Made by a program: the position numbers and the translations under genes
DNA from: Streptomyces actuosus
GTDB lineage: Bacteria > Actinomycetota > Actinomycetes > Streptomycetales > Streptomycetaceae
DNA: 64,000 nucleotides
Direction of reading: 5' to 3'
NCBI RefSeq assembly: GCF_016921115.1
Contig: NZ_JAFFZS010000027.1
Coordinates: 49,281-113,280, forward strand
Notes under the pieces: generated by a model
What the model was told of the DNA's origin: nothing
Databases searched by the model: none
The model's input: only the letters and a program-made list of their open reading frames with translations
Part shown: positions 54,942 through 63,825 of the stretch, piece by piece
How the letters are laid out: each line of letters opens with the position of its first letter
Numbering within the stretch: position 1 is the first letter of the stretch

Positions 54942-55070
54942 CGGGGGGCGACCGGCCGAGGACGCCGGGGGGCGGATCCGGGGCGTGGCGTCGCGGCAGT
55001 CCGTGCCCGGCGCGGCGGGTGCGGCGGGTGCGGCGGACCGCTCGCCGCGGGTCCGGCGGCAGGGAGAGCG

Positions 55071-55148
55071 CGGGCACCCTGGGCGTCGGAAGGGCGGGCC
55101 GGGTGGCCGCGGGCACGCTGGGCGTCGGAAGGGCGGGCCGGGTGGCCG
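55071..55148 (+). repeat. 39-bp direct tandem duplication
   Basis: Two adjacent copies of a 39-base unit starting CGGGCACCCTGGGCGTCGGA, differing at one base (ACCCT/ACGCT). Thirteen codons long, but no real gene covers it. Confidence 0.93.
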
Positions 55149-55304
55149 CGGGCGACCGGGGGCTCGGACTCCTCGCCCGAGGCCTGGGCGGACGGGGTCG
55201 GCGCACGGGATCCACCCACGCCCGGAGCCCGCAACCCGCAACCCGCGCCCGCCCAACCCCGGCACGCCGGGGTCCACTGCACCACCCTTGCGCCCCGCAG
55301 GCCT

Positions 55305-55367
55305 GCACGCCCGCACGCCCGCACGCCCGCACGCCCGCACGCCCGCACGCCCGCACGCCCGCACGCC
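55305..55367 (+). repeat. 8-bp tandem array (GCACGCCC), seven copies plus a partial
   Basis: Seven identical GCACGCCC units followed by GCACGCC. It lies 50 bp after the end of the SGNH hydrolase gene. Copy number probably varies between strains. Confidence 0.95.
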
Positions 55368-55420
55368 GGTCAGGAGACCACGCCACAAGCGCACCCTCCT
55401 CGCTCACGCCGTACCCGCCG

Positions 55421-56239
55421 TCAGGCCACGGAGGCGATCCGCGTCCTGATGTCGTCCGGGGACAGAGTCCCCTTGGCGGTGACGTGGTCACCGGAGGACT
55501 CCCCGCGCAGCCGGCGCCCGATCCAGGGCACCAGGTACTCGCGCGCCCAGTGGACGTCGTCGCGCCGTACGTCCAGGGTGCCGCGGGGTGGCAGCGGCGG
55601 CCACGACTGCTCCGGATCGGCGGGCACCGGCAGACCGAGCGCCTGCCCGGCGCGGAGCGCGACCCGCGTGTGCCCCTCGGGCGAGAGGTGCAGCCGGTCG
55701 TCGTCCCAGGCCCGCCGGTCCTGCACAGACCTCAGGGACCACAGGTCGAGCACCGGGCAGCCGTAGCGGTCGGCGATGGCCCGCACATGCCCGTTGTAGG
55801 TGGCGATCTTCCCGCGCAGGTGCTTGAGGAGCGGGACGCCGCGGGTGTCGAACCCGGTCGTCACCATGACCGTGCCGGCCGCCTCGGTGAGCAGCGCGAC
55901 GGCTTGCTCGAAGCGCTCGGCGACCTCATCGGGGTCCGTGCCGGGCCGGATGATGTCGTTGCCGCCCGCACAGAACGACACCAGGTCCGGCGCGAGTTCC
56001 CCGGCCCGGGGAAGTTGGTCGGCCACGATCTGGTCGAGGAGCTTCCCGCGCACGGCGAGGTTCGTGTAGGTGAAGTCGCCCTCCGGCTGCCGGTCCGCGA
56101 GAAGTACGGCGAACCGGTCGGCCCAGCCGACGAACTGCCCGTCGGGGCCGGGGTCGCCGACGCCCTCGGTGAAGCTGTCCCCCACCGCCACGTACGACCC
56201 GATCACTGTCCTGCTGTCACTCTTCGAATCGTCTGCCAC
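55421..56239 (-). CDS. SGNH/GDSL-family hydrolase
   Basis: 272 residues from a GTG; an in-frame TTG eight codons earlier (56263) is possible. Block I is VAVGDSFTEGVGD with the nucleophile Ser near residue 22. The block II Gly lies in TNLAVRGKLLDQI, block III is FCAGGNDI, and the Asp-His pair is in DDRLHLSPEGHTRVAL. No signal peptide is visible, so it should be cytoplasmic. It would cleave an ester of unknown kind. It converges on the TetR gene. Confidence 0.88.
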   Translation of the reverse strand: MADDSKSDSRTVIGSYVAVGDSFTEGVGDPGPDGQFVGWADRFAVLLADRQPEGDFTYTNLAVRGKLLDQIVADQLPRAGELAPDLVSFCAGGNDIIRPGTDPDEVAERFEQAVALLTEAAGTVMVTTGFDTRGVPLLKHLRGKIATYNGHVRAIADRYGCPVLDLWSLRSVQDRRAWDDDRLHLSPEGHTRVALRAGQALGLPVPADPEQSWPPLPPRGTLDVRRDDVHWAREYLVPWIGRRLRGESSGDHVTAKGTLSPDDIRTRIASVA

Positions 56240-56359
56240 AGCCGTCCATGATTCACCCTCCAATGTGACCTACGCGACCGTAGGCAGGGGTTGACGGGCG
56301 GTGACATAAGCCACTGCGCCACCTGGGGCCGAGAGGGAATAGACCATGCTTCCGGGTGT

Positions 56360-56398
56360 GCCGAAGGCCGGACCCGGGGATGAGGTCCGGCCTTCGGC
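56360..56398 (-). terminator. strong hairpin after the M23 peptidase gene
   Basis: Perfect 15-base arms GCCGAAGGCCGGACC and GGTCCGGCCTTCGGC around a nine-base loop, 38 bp past the stop of the peptidase gene on its strand. Confidence 0.8.
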
Positions 56399-56436
56399 GG
56401 CGTGCCGGGCAGGGCGGTGCGTGGGCGAGGGTCGCG

Positions 56437-57318
56437 TCAGCCGACGGCGAGGCCGTGCGAGCGCAGGTAGGCGACCGGGTCGACGTCGGAGCCGTAGTTC
56501 GGCGTGGTGCGGATCTCGAAGTGCAGGTGCGGGCCGGTCACGTTGCCGGTGGCACCGGACAGGCCGATCTGCTGACCCGCGCTGACGGTCTGGCCGGCCG
56601 AGACCGACAGCTGCGAGAGGTGGCCGTACTGGGCGTAGTAGCCGTCGTGCAGCTTGATGACGACCTGGTTGCCGTACGCGCCGCCCCAGCCCGCGGAGAC
56701 GACGGTGCCCGAGGCGACGGCCTTGAGGGAGGTGCCGGTGGGGACGACGAAGTCGACGCCGGTGTGGTAGCCGCTGGACCACATGCTGCCGGCCACGTGG
56801 TAGCCGGTGCCGACGGCCGCGCCGGCGACCGGGAGGCTGTAGCCGGTGGCCGCGGCGGGCTTGGCGGCGGTGACGGTCTTCGCCGAGGGCTTGGTCGCCG
56901 AGGACTTCGTGGACGACTTCGCGACGGCCGAGGACGCGGAGGTCTTGGCCGTCGCCGCCTCCTTGCCGAGGGCGAGCTTCAGGCCGGGGTGGATCAGGGA
57001 CGGGTCGCTGCCGATGACCGCACGGTTGTCCGCGTAGAGCTTCTTCCAGCCACCGCTGACGTGCTGGTCGTGGGCGATCTTCGACAGGTAGTCGCCTGCC
57101 TTGACCGTGTAGTGCCGCACGGTGGCGCTCTTCGCCGCCGCCTTCTTCTGGACGACCTGGGAGACGACCTTTTCCGGGGCGGACTGGGGTGTGGCGGCGT
57201 GGGCGCCGGTGGCTCCCAGCAGCGGGAGCGCGAGCGCGGCGCCGCCGGTGCCGGCGACGGCGATGGAACGGGTGAAACGCTGGGCCTTGGGACGGCGGTG
57301 CTTACCCTTCGCGGGCAT
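56437..57318 (-). CDS. secreted LysM/M23 peptidase
   Basis: 293 residues. A Tat/Sec-type signal (basic start, then SIAVAGTGGAALALPLLGAT-GAHA) is followed by a LysM domain at about 65-118 (HYTVKAGDYLSKIAHDQHVS), a Lys/Ser/Ala linker, and an M23 (LytM) domain at about 165-290. The domain has HTGVDFVVPTGTSLKAVASG, YGNQVVIKLHDGYYAQYGHL and HLHFEIRTT, so the zinc ligands (H..D, HxH) are complete. It should cut peptidoglycan cross-links. AGAGGAATTC precedes the ATG. The leader carries a c-di-AMP riboswitch, typical of Streptomyces wall hydrolases and resuscitation factors. Confidence 0.93.
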   Translation of the reverse strand: MPAKGKHRRPKAQRFTRSIAVAGTGGAALALPLLGATGAHAATPQSAPEKVVSQVVQKKAAAKSATVRHYTVKAGDYLSKIAHDQHVSGGWKKLYADNRAVIGSDPSLIHPGLKLALGKEAATAKTSASSAVAKSSTKSSATKPSAKTVTAAKPAAATGYSLPVAGAAVGTGYHVAGSMWSSGYHTGVDFVVPTGTSLKAVASGTVVSAGWGGAYGNQVVIKLHDGYYAQYGHLSQLSVSAGQTVSAGQQIGLSGATGNVTGPHLHFEIRTTPNYGSDVDPVAYLRSHGLAVG

Positions 57319-57335
57319 GGCGAATTCCTCTCCGG

Positions 57336-57510
57336 CGCCTGCGAGGTGAGCTGTCGGGTGCGGACTGGAGATGTCCGGCCGCGCGCTCGGCGCGACTTGA
57401 CCCCTAGCCGTTCCGGAGACCGGAACAGGCGGTTGTACCTGTGGGTCCCCCGCTCCTGCCGGGCACGGGTGAGTGTGTGCGGGCCCCGGGCGGCGGCAGG
57501 ATTCGGCGTT
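57336..57510 (-). ncRNA. c-di-AMP riboswitch (ydaO-yuaA type)
   Basis: On the minus strand the leader has CGCCGAATCCTGCC at its 5' side, GCAGGAGCGGGGGACCCACA and GGGGTCAAGTCGC in the middle, and ACCCGACAGCTCACCTCGCA close to the start codon. The last block is the best-known conserved part of this RNA in Streptomyces. Binding of c-di-AMP normally lowers expression, which would link wall-hydrolase output to osmotic and growth state. Confidence 0.85.
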
Positions 57511-57528
57511 CCGCCCGGATCGGTGTGG

Positions 57529-57558
57529 AACGTAGGCGAGCAAGACGCACAGGGACAA
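57529..57558 (-). promoter_or_regulatory. candidate promoter of the riboswitch-M23 transcript
   Basis: TTGTCC and TACGTT on the minus strand are separated by 18 bases, close to the consensus of the main sigma factor, and lie about 20 bp before the conserved riboswitch sequence. Confidence 0.6.
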
Positions 57559-57880
57559 GCGCGGGGTGTCACGGACGACCATTTCGCATGATCGGCGGAC
57601 AGAATTACCGGTCACCCTGTGTGCATTCGACGCCGCGCCATATGGCCAATGCACGAGGAAAGAGCCGCGAATTACGTGAACATGACGCGCGACGGACGGT
57701 CACGAATATGACGCTCCTCACGCAGCCGCCCGCCATGCCCCTTTATTCCACGCCGAGTTGTAACGAAGTCAGCAATTCGGACAGAAGGACCAGATACGAC
57801 ACAGGCGGAGAACTGCCGCATCGAGATTCCCGCTCGGGCCGACCTGAAGCCCGCCGCACAACAGAACGGCCCCTCGGTGG
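57559..57880. other. gene-free, less GC-rich region
   Basis: About 320 bp between the M23 promoter and the alpha-galactosidase remnant. AT content is visibly higher than in the rest of the window (for example CCTTTATTCCACGCCGAGTT). No gene was supported. Confidence 0.5.
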
Positions 57881-57892
57881 ACTTCACCCGCT

Positions 57893-58416
<524 letters not shown>

Positions 58417-58856
58417 TGGCCGGCGTCGGCAGTCGTCGCGCCCGACGCCCCCGCGATCCGCTCCCGGGCACCCGGGAGCGGGGCGGTGCGGTGCGGTGCG
58501 GATGGGGGTACGCGCCGGACCGGCCGAGCGCGCAGCCGCAGACCCAGGCCCCCGGTGGTGCCGGTGCCGAGCGCGACCCGGGGCAGAGGCCGGCGCCCGG
58601 TGCGGCGGCGGCCCCCACCGAGGTCCTGCTTCCCCGCGGCAGACACCGCGCCCCTGGCATACGAATCGTGCGATCGCGCACCGCCGTCATCACGGGGCAC
58701 GCACCGGCTCGGCGACGCCGGTGGAAAACCCGCCGCACCGCGCCGCGCGCCCCCTGCGTGCCCCTGTGGGCAACCCGTTGCCCCAGGTATCCGTGTCGTA
58801 TGGTCGAGAGGATCCCCGCCGAGCCGCGCCGGCGGGCCGAGTGGGAGGAGCCCTTC
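58417..58856. other. gene-free region before the phosphatase gene
   Basis: About 440 bp, GC-rich; a GCGGTGCGGTGCGGTGCGG repeat is near 58482. It may contain more of the decayed alpha-galactosidase N-terminus. The phosphatase promoter should lie in the right-hand part. Confidence 0.45.
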
Positions 58857-59654
58857 GTGACGCAGCAGGTGCCGTCGACCGAACCGGAGCTGGCCGGAGT
58901 GCGCAACTTCCGCGACGTGGGCGGGCTGCCCACCGCGGACGGGCGGCGCGTCCGCCACGGAGTGCTGTTCCGCAGCGGTCACCTCGCCCACGCCACGCAG
59001 GAGGACGCCTCGTTCCTGTCCGCGCTGGGCCTGCACACGATCTTCGACTTCCGCAACGCGGCCGACCAGAAGCTGGAGGGTCCGGACGTCGAGCTCCCCG
59101 GTGTGCGCAACGTGAACCTGCCGCTGAGCGACCCGGCGGACGGCGCCGAGTTCTGGAAGATGGTCCGCGACGGCGACATCGGCCAGCTCCGCACCGTCCT
59201 CGGCGACGGCAGGGCCGCCCACCGGATGATCACCTCCTACCGGATGATCGTCCGGGAGCGCACCGCCGAGCACTCCCGGGTCCTGCACGCGCTGGCGGAG
59301 GACAGCGTCCCCGCGCTGATGCACTGCGCGGCGGGCAAGGACCGTGCGGGGCTGTCCATAGCCGTCACGCTCCTCGCGGTCGGTGTGGAGCGTGACGCGA
59401 TCCTCACCGACTACCTGGAGTCCAACGCCAAGCACCGCCGCTACAGGGTGCGCCGCAGCAACGGGTCCGGCGACGCCTACTCCCCCGAGGTGATGGAGCT
59501 GCTCAGCCCGCTGTTCGACGCGCGTGCCGAGTATCTGACGGCGGCGGTCGAGACCATCGAGGAGACGTGGGGCGGCGTGGAGACCTACCTCTCGCGGGGA
59601 CTGGGCCTCAGCGCCGAGACGCGCGAGCGGCTGCGGGACCGGCTGCTGGACTGA
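58857..59654 (+). CDS. tyrosine-protein phosphatase (PtpB/DSP-like)
   Basis: 265 residues from a GTG with GGGAGGAG eight bases upstream; an in-frame ATG at 58800 has no such site. The N-terminal signature GVRNFRDVGGLPTADGRRVR and LFRSGHLAHAT is typical of this actinobacterial family. The P-loop HCAAGKDRAG (C-x5-R) lies near residue 156. KHRRYRVRR and a C-terminal helix (WGGVETYLSRGLGL) follow. It should remove phosphate from phosphotyrosine or phospholipids. No signal peptide is seen. Confidence 0.92.
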   Translation: MTQQVPSTEPELAGVRNFRDVGGLPTADGRRVRHGVLFRSGHLAHATQEDASFLSALGLHTIFDFRNAADQKLEGPDVELPGVRNVNLPLSDPADGAEFWKMVRDGDIGQLRTVLGDGRAAHRMITSYRMIVRERTAEHSRVLHALAEDSVPALMHCAAGKDRAGLSIAVTLLAVGVERDAILTDYLESNAKHRRYRVRRSNGSGDAYSPEVMELLSPLFDARAEYLTAAVETIEETWGGVETYLSRGLGLSAETRERLRDRLLD

Positions 59655-59674
59655 CGCGGCCCGCGGGGACGCTG

Positions 59675-59797
59675 CTACTGACCGGCCCCGACCTCGAACA
59701 GCAGCCAGATGAACGCGGCCAGGACGTGTCCCACCGCGATGTAGATGATCAGCCGGATCCACAGGGTGCGGGGGAACCTCTCCTCGCGCTCGCTCAT
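59675..59797 (-). CDS. 40-residue membrane protein (DUF6126-like)
   Basis: Short protein with a charged start (MSEREERFPRTLW) and one helix (IRLIIYIAVGHVLAAFIWLL) ending FEVGAGQ. Its ATG overlaps the stop of the XRE-cupin gene (ATGA), so the two are co-translated. Streptomyces genomes often keep this pair together; from memory the family is DUF6126. Role unknown; it might anchor or modulate a partner in the membrane. Confidence 0.8.
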   Translation of the reverse strand: MSEREERFPRTLWIRLIIYIAVGHVLAAFIWLLFEVGAGQ

Positions 59798-60390
59798 GGC
59801 GTCTCTCCAGGGGTGGGGCCGAGGCACAGTGCGGCCGTCGGGCTCTGCAGCAGGGTGTGGACGAACAGGAGCTCCACCCCGTCCGCGTCCTGCGCGGCGA
59901 GGCGGTGCGGGGTCAGCGAGTCGAAGTGCGCACTGTCGCCGGGCGCCAGCCGGTGCGTGGTGTCGCCCAGGTGCAGCACGAGCCGCCCGGTGAGGACGTA
60001 CAGCCACTCCTCGCCGGGATGCACGCGCACGATGTCGCCCTGGGCGCCGTGGGGGACGTGGACGCGAAGGGCCTGCATGCCGCGGCCGGGAGCGCCGGCC
60101 TGCCAGTACGTCCAGCCGCCGGCCGCCGTCGACTCCATGCCGGCGTGGCGCACGACGGCGTCGCGGTCGGCGACCGTCTCGCCGAGCAGCTCCGAGACGG
60201 TCGTACCGTAGACGCGGGCCAGTGCGAGCAGCATCGGCAGGGAGGGCTGGCGCTGCCCGGTCTCCAGCCGGGAGAGGTGGGCGGGCGACAGGCCTGCGGC
60301 GCGGGCCGCTGCCTCCAGGGTGAGATCGGCCCGGCGCCGCAGGGCACGCAGCTGCGGCGCCACCGCGGTCAGGGCTTCGGGGGAGCTCAT
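59794..60390 (-). CDS. XRE-cupin transcriptional regulator
   Basis: 198 residues. The N-terminal XRE HTH is LRALRRRADLTLEAAARAAG, LSPAHLSRLETGQRQPSLPM. The C-terminal cupin barrel has HPGEEWLYVLTGRLVLHLGD and LAPGDSAHFDSLTPHRLAAQ. Such regulators sense a small ligand in the cupin domain. It lies 79 bp after the aminotransferase gene on the same strand and next to the hopanoid genes, as I recall for the S. coelicolor hopanoid region. A start at ATG is preferred over one 12 codons upstream. Confidence 0.92.
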   Translation of the reverse strand: MSSPEALTAVAPQLRALRRRADLTLEAAARAAGLSPAHLSRLETGQRQPSLPMLLALARVYGTTVSELLGETVADRDAVVRHAGMESTAAGGWTYWQAGAPGRGMQALRVHVPHGAQGDIVRVHPGEEWLYVLTGRLVLHLGDTTHRLAPGDSAHFDSLTPHRLAAQDADGVELLFVHTLLQSPTAALCLGPTPGETP

Positions 60391-60469
60391 GCCTCCATTC
60401 AGCCGGACCCCTTGCCCGCTAGGCAAGTTTCTTGCCTCTGAGGCAAACCCTCGAAGGCGGCAGTCGGGG

Positions 60470-61882
60470 TCAGCGTCCCGAGACCGCCTGTCTGGCCAGC
60501 GTCTTGCCGAAGTCCCAGACGAGGCCGCCGCCGTTGTGCGCGTCGTCCATCACGGCCCTGAACGCGCCCACGAACCGGTCCACGTCCGCCTCGTCGATCA
60601 CCAGCGGCGGAATCAGCTTGATCACCTCCAGGTGGTCGCCCGAGACCTGCGTGAGGATCCGGTGCCGCTGCAGCAACGGCACCACCACCATCTGTGCGAA
60701 CAACCCCTTGCGCGCCGCCTGCAGCATCGTCCACCGGCTCCGCAGCCGCAGCGACCGCGGCCGCCCGAACTCCACGCCGATCATCAACCCCCGCCCGCGC
60801 ACGTCGGCCAGCAGCTCGTACTCCCCCACCAGCCCCGTCAACCGCGACTTCAACAGCTCGCCCGTCGCCCGCGCCCGCGCAACGATCCCCTCGTCCTCCA
60901 TCACCGAGAGCACCGCCAACCCCGCCGCCATGGCCTGCGCATTCGATCCGAAGCTCGCCGAGTGCACCAGCACCCGGTCCATCGACGAGAACACCTTCCT
61001 GAAGATCCAGTCCCGCCCCAGTGTCGCCCCCACCGGCACGTACCCGCCCGACAGCGCCTTCGCCACGCACACCAGGTCCGGCTCCACACCCTCCTCGTGC
61101 TGGTAGGCGTAGAAGTCACCGGTACGGCCCAGACCCGTCTGCACCTCGTCGGCGATCAGCAACGCCTTGTGCCGGTGCAGCAGCTCCTGCGCCGCCCGCA
61201 GATACCCCGGCGGCGTCGCATGCACACCCTTGCCCTGGATCGGCTCCACGATCAGGGCCGCGACGTCCCCCCGCTTCAGCTCACGCTCCAGGGCGTCCAG
61301 ATCCCCCAGCGCGACCACCCCGTCGGGCAGCAGCGGGCCGAACCCGTCCCGGAACGAGGACTCACCGTTGACCGACAGCGACCCCACCGTCAACCCGTGG
61401 AACGCATGCTCGCAGTACAACACCCGCGACCGGCCCGTCGCGCACCGCGCGAACTTCAGCGCCCCCTCGACCGCCTCGGTCCCGCTGTTGCCGAAGAACA
61501 CCCGATCCAGATGCGGACTGTGCCCCAGCAACCGCTCCGCCAGCAGCCCCGGCAGAGGAGGACAGTCGAACCGCGTCAGATCCGCCAGCTGCAGGTCCAG
61601 CACGTCGTGCAGCGCCTGCCGCACCACCGGATGATGCCGGCCGAGCCCCATCACCCCGAACCCCGCCAGCATGTCGAGGTAGTCGTTGCCCTCCGCATCC
61701 CAGAAGTGCGCACCCGCGGCCCGCTCGTACACCTTGTCGAAACCGATGGTGTGCAGCATCCGCGGCAGCTGATGGTTCAGGTACCGGTCGTGCAACTCGT
61801 AGCGCTCGGCCCCCCGCGCCGCCAGCAACCCGTTCAGGTCGAAGGGGGCGGCCTGCGGCGACGCGGATTCCGCGGTTGTCAT
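60470..61882 (-). CDS. class III PLP aminotransferase of the hopanoid locus (HpnO-like)
   Basis: 470 residues of fold type I. HFWDAEGNDYLDMLAGFGVM, FFGNSGTEAVEGALKFAR, CEHAFHGLTVGSLSVNG and ALLIADEVQTGLGRTG are the standard class III motifs. The PLP lysine is in VCVAKALSGGYVPVGATLGR. Its start overlaps the dxs stop (ATGA). In S. coelicolor the corresponding gene lies between dxs and a regulator in the hopanoid cluster and is thought to make aminobacteriohopanetriol. That function is by context. Confidence 0.85.
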   Translation of the reverse strand: MTTAESASPQAAPFDLNGLLAARGAERYELHDRYLNHQLPRMLHTIGFDKVYERAAGAHFWDAEGNDYLDMLAGFGVMGLGRHHPVVRQALHDVLDLQLADLTRFDCPPLPGLLAERLLGHSPHLDRVFFGNSGTEAVEGALKFARCATGRSRVLYCEHAFHGLTVGSLSVNGESSFRDGFGPLLPDGVVALGDLDALERELKRGDVAALIVEPIQGKGVHATPPGYLRAAQELLHRHKALLIADEVQTGLGRTGDFYAYQHEEGVEPDLVCVAKALSGGYVPVGATLGRDWIFRKVFSSMDRVLVHSASFGSNAQAMAAGLAVLSVMEDEGIVARARATGELLKSRLTGLVGEYELLADVRGRGLMIGVEFGRPRSLRLRSRWTMLQAARKGLFAQMVVVPLLQRHRILTQVSGDHLEVIKLIPPLVIDEADVDRFVGAFRAVMDDAHNGGGLVWDFGKTLARQAVSGR

Positions 61883-63789
61883 TGCTGTCTCTCCTCGGGC
61901 AACTGTTCCTCGTCGGCCGGGCCGGCGTCCTGCACGGCCAGGCTCGCGCTGATCCGGCCCGCCACCTCGACGGGGGTGAGCCCGATGTCGGCCAGCACCT
62001 CGCCCCGCTTGGCGTGCGCCAGGAACTGGTCCGGGATGCCGAACCGCCGTACCGGCACGTCCACGTCGGCATCGCCCAGCGCCAACGCCACCGCGCCGCC
62101 GACCCCGGCCGCGCGGCTGTTGTCCTCGACCACGGCGACGAGGCGGTGCGCAGCGGCGAGGCGGGGCAACGCCGGGTCGACGGGCTTGACCCAGCGGGGG
62201 TCGACGACGGTGCTCCGGATGCCCCTGGCCTGGAGCAGTTCGGCGGCCCGGAGGCAGACCGGCGCCATCACGCCGACGGCGACCAGCAGGACCTCGGGGT
62301 CCTCGTCGCGATGCAGCACGTCCAGGCCGCCGACACGGTCGACGGCCGGGATCCGCGGTCCCACCGACTCCTTCGGGAAGCGCACCAGCGTGGGCGCGTC
62401 GTCCACGGCGACCGCCTCCCGCAACTGGGCGCGCAGCTGGTCGGCGTCACGCGGCGCGGCGATCCTCAGGCCGGGGACGACCTGAAGGATCGACATGTCC
62501 CACATGCCGTTGTGGGAGGGACCGTCGGCGCCGGTGACACCCGCGCGGTCCAGCACGAAGGTGACGCCGCACCGGTGCAGGGAGACGTCCATCAGCAGTT
62601 GGTCGAAGGCGCGGTTGAGGAAGGTGGCGTAGACGGCGACGACCGGGTGGAGGCCTCCGGTCGCGAGTCCGGCGGCGGAGACGGCCGCGTGCTGCTCGGC
62701 GATGCCCACGTCCCACACCCGGTCGGGGAAGCGTGCGGCGAACTTGCCGAGGCCGACCGGGTGCAGCATGGCGGCCGTGATGGCGACGACATCGTCCCGT
62801 TCCTCGCCGATGCGCAGCATCTCCTCACCGAAGACCGACGTCCAGGACGGCCCGGCGGCCGGGCTGAGCGGCTCGCAGGTGCGCGGGTCCATCACGCCGA
62901 CGGTGTGGAAGTGGTCCTCCTCGTGGGCGAGGGCCGGTTCGTAGCCGCGCCCCTTCACGGTGAGGCAGTGCACGAGGACGGGGCCGTGGAAGCGCTTGGC
63001 ACGTCTGAGCGCCGACTCGACCGCCTTGATGTCGTGGCCGTCGATCGGGCCGACGTACTTCAGCCCCAGGTCCTCGAACATGCCCTGCGGGGCGAAGGCG
63101 TCCTTGAAGCCCTTCTTCGCTCCGTGCAGGGACTCGTAGAGGGTGTTGCCGACGACCGGGGTGCGCAGCAGTACGTCCTTGCCCCAGGCGAGCACCTTCT
63201 CGTAGCTGTCGGTGGTGCGCAGGGTGGCGAGATGGTTGGCCAGGCCGCCGATGGTCGGGGCGTAGGACCGCTCGTTGTCGTTGACGACGACGATCAGCGG
63301 CCGGCCCTTGGCCGCCGCGATGTTGTTCAGTGCTTCCCAGGCCATTCCGCCGGTGAGGGCGCCGTCGCCGATGACGGCGACGACATGGCCCTTCTCGCCC
63401 TGGACCTGACGTGCCTTGGCGAGCCCGTCCGCCCAGCCGAGGGCGGTGGAGGCATGGCTGTTCTCGATGACGTCGTGCTCGGACTCCTCGCGCGAGGGAT
63501 AGCCGGACAGGCCCCCCTTGCCGCGCAGCTTGGAGAAGTCCTGACGCCCTGTCAGGAGTTTGTGGACATAGCTCTGGTGGCCGGTGTCCCAGAGGATGCG
63601 GTCGACGGGCGACTCGAAGACCCGGTGCAGGGCGATGGTGAGTTCGACCACCCCCAGATTGGGCCCGAGGTGACCACCCGTCCTGGTGACCGCGGTCACC
63701 AGGAACTCACGTATCTCTTGGGACAGTTCGCCCAGCTCCGCCTCGGACAGCGCCTTCAGGTCGCGTGGTCCGCGGATGTTCTCCAGCAT
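61879..63789 (-). CDS. dxs: 1-deoxy-D-xylulose-5-phosphate synthase
   Basis: 636 residues. It starts at ATG (MLENIRGPRDLKALSEAELG, the usual DXS N-terminus) with GAGGGTG upstream; a GTG two codons earlier is the alternative. TGGHLGPNLGVVELTIALHR, ILWDTGHQSYVHKLLTGR, thiamine site GDGALTGGMAWEALNN, and the transketolase-type C-terminal half (AEQHAAVSAAGLATGGLHPV; VTGADGPSHNGMWDM) are all present. It condenses pyruvate and glyceraldehyde 3-phosphate in the first step of the MEP pathway. As a second, cluster-borne copy it would raise precursor supply for hopanoids. Confidence 0.96.
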   Translation of the reverse strand: MLENIRGPRDLKALSEAELGELSQEIREFLVTAVTRTGGHLGPNLGVVELTIALHRVFESPVDRILWDTGHQSYVHKLLTGRQDFSKLRGKGGLSGYPSREESEHDVIENSHASTALGWADGLAKARQVQGEKGHVVAVIGDGALTGGMAWEALNNIAAAKGRPLIVVVNDNERSYAPTIGGLANHLATLRTTDSYEKVLAWGKDVLLRTPVVGNTLYESLHGAKKGFKDAFAPQGMFEDLGLKYVGPIDGHDIKAVESALRRAKRFHGPVLVHCLTVKGRGYEPALAHEEDHFHTVGVMDPRTCEPLSPAAGPSWTSVFGEEMLRIGEERDDVVAITAAMLHPVGLGKFAARFPDRVWDVGIAEQHAAVSAAGLATGGLHPVVAVYATFLNRAFDQLLMDVSLHRCGVTFVLDRAGVTGADGPSHNGMWDMSILQVVPGLRIAAPRDADQLRAQLREAVAVDDAPTLVRFPKESVGPRIPAVDRVGGLDVLHRDEDPEVLLVAVGVMAPVCLRAAELLQARGIRSTVVDPRWVKPVDPALPRLAAAHRLVAVVEDNSRAAGVGGAVALALGDADVDVPVRRFGIPDQFLAHAKRGEVLADIGLTPVEVAGRISASLAVQDAGPADEEQLPEERQQ

Positions 63790-63825
63790 GCTCACCCTCG
63801 GCCCCCTCTCGATCCGTGCCGTAAC

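Larger units (their letters stand above)
54942..55420. other. repeat-rich gene-free region between convergent genes
   Basis: About 480 bp, extremely GC-rich, with long spurious open frames on both strands. It holds a 39-bp direct duplication and an 8-bp tandem array, both listed separately. No supported coding. Confidence 0.6.

Noticed and set aside
55305..55367. CRISPR-like array
   Set aside because: Units are 8 bp and directly adjacent without spacers; it is a simple tandem repeat and no cas genes are present.
54763..55491. Minus-strand frames over the repeat-rich gap at 54942-55420
   Set aside because: They arise from the 8-bp and 39-bp repeats and lack any domain.
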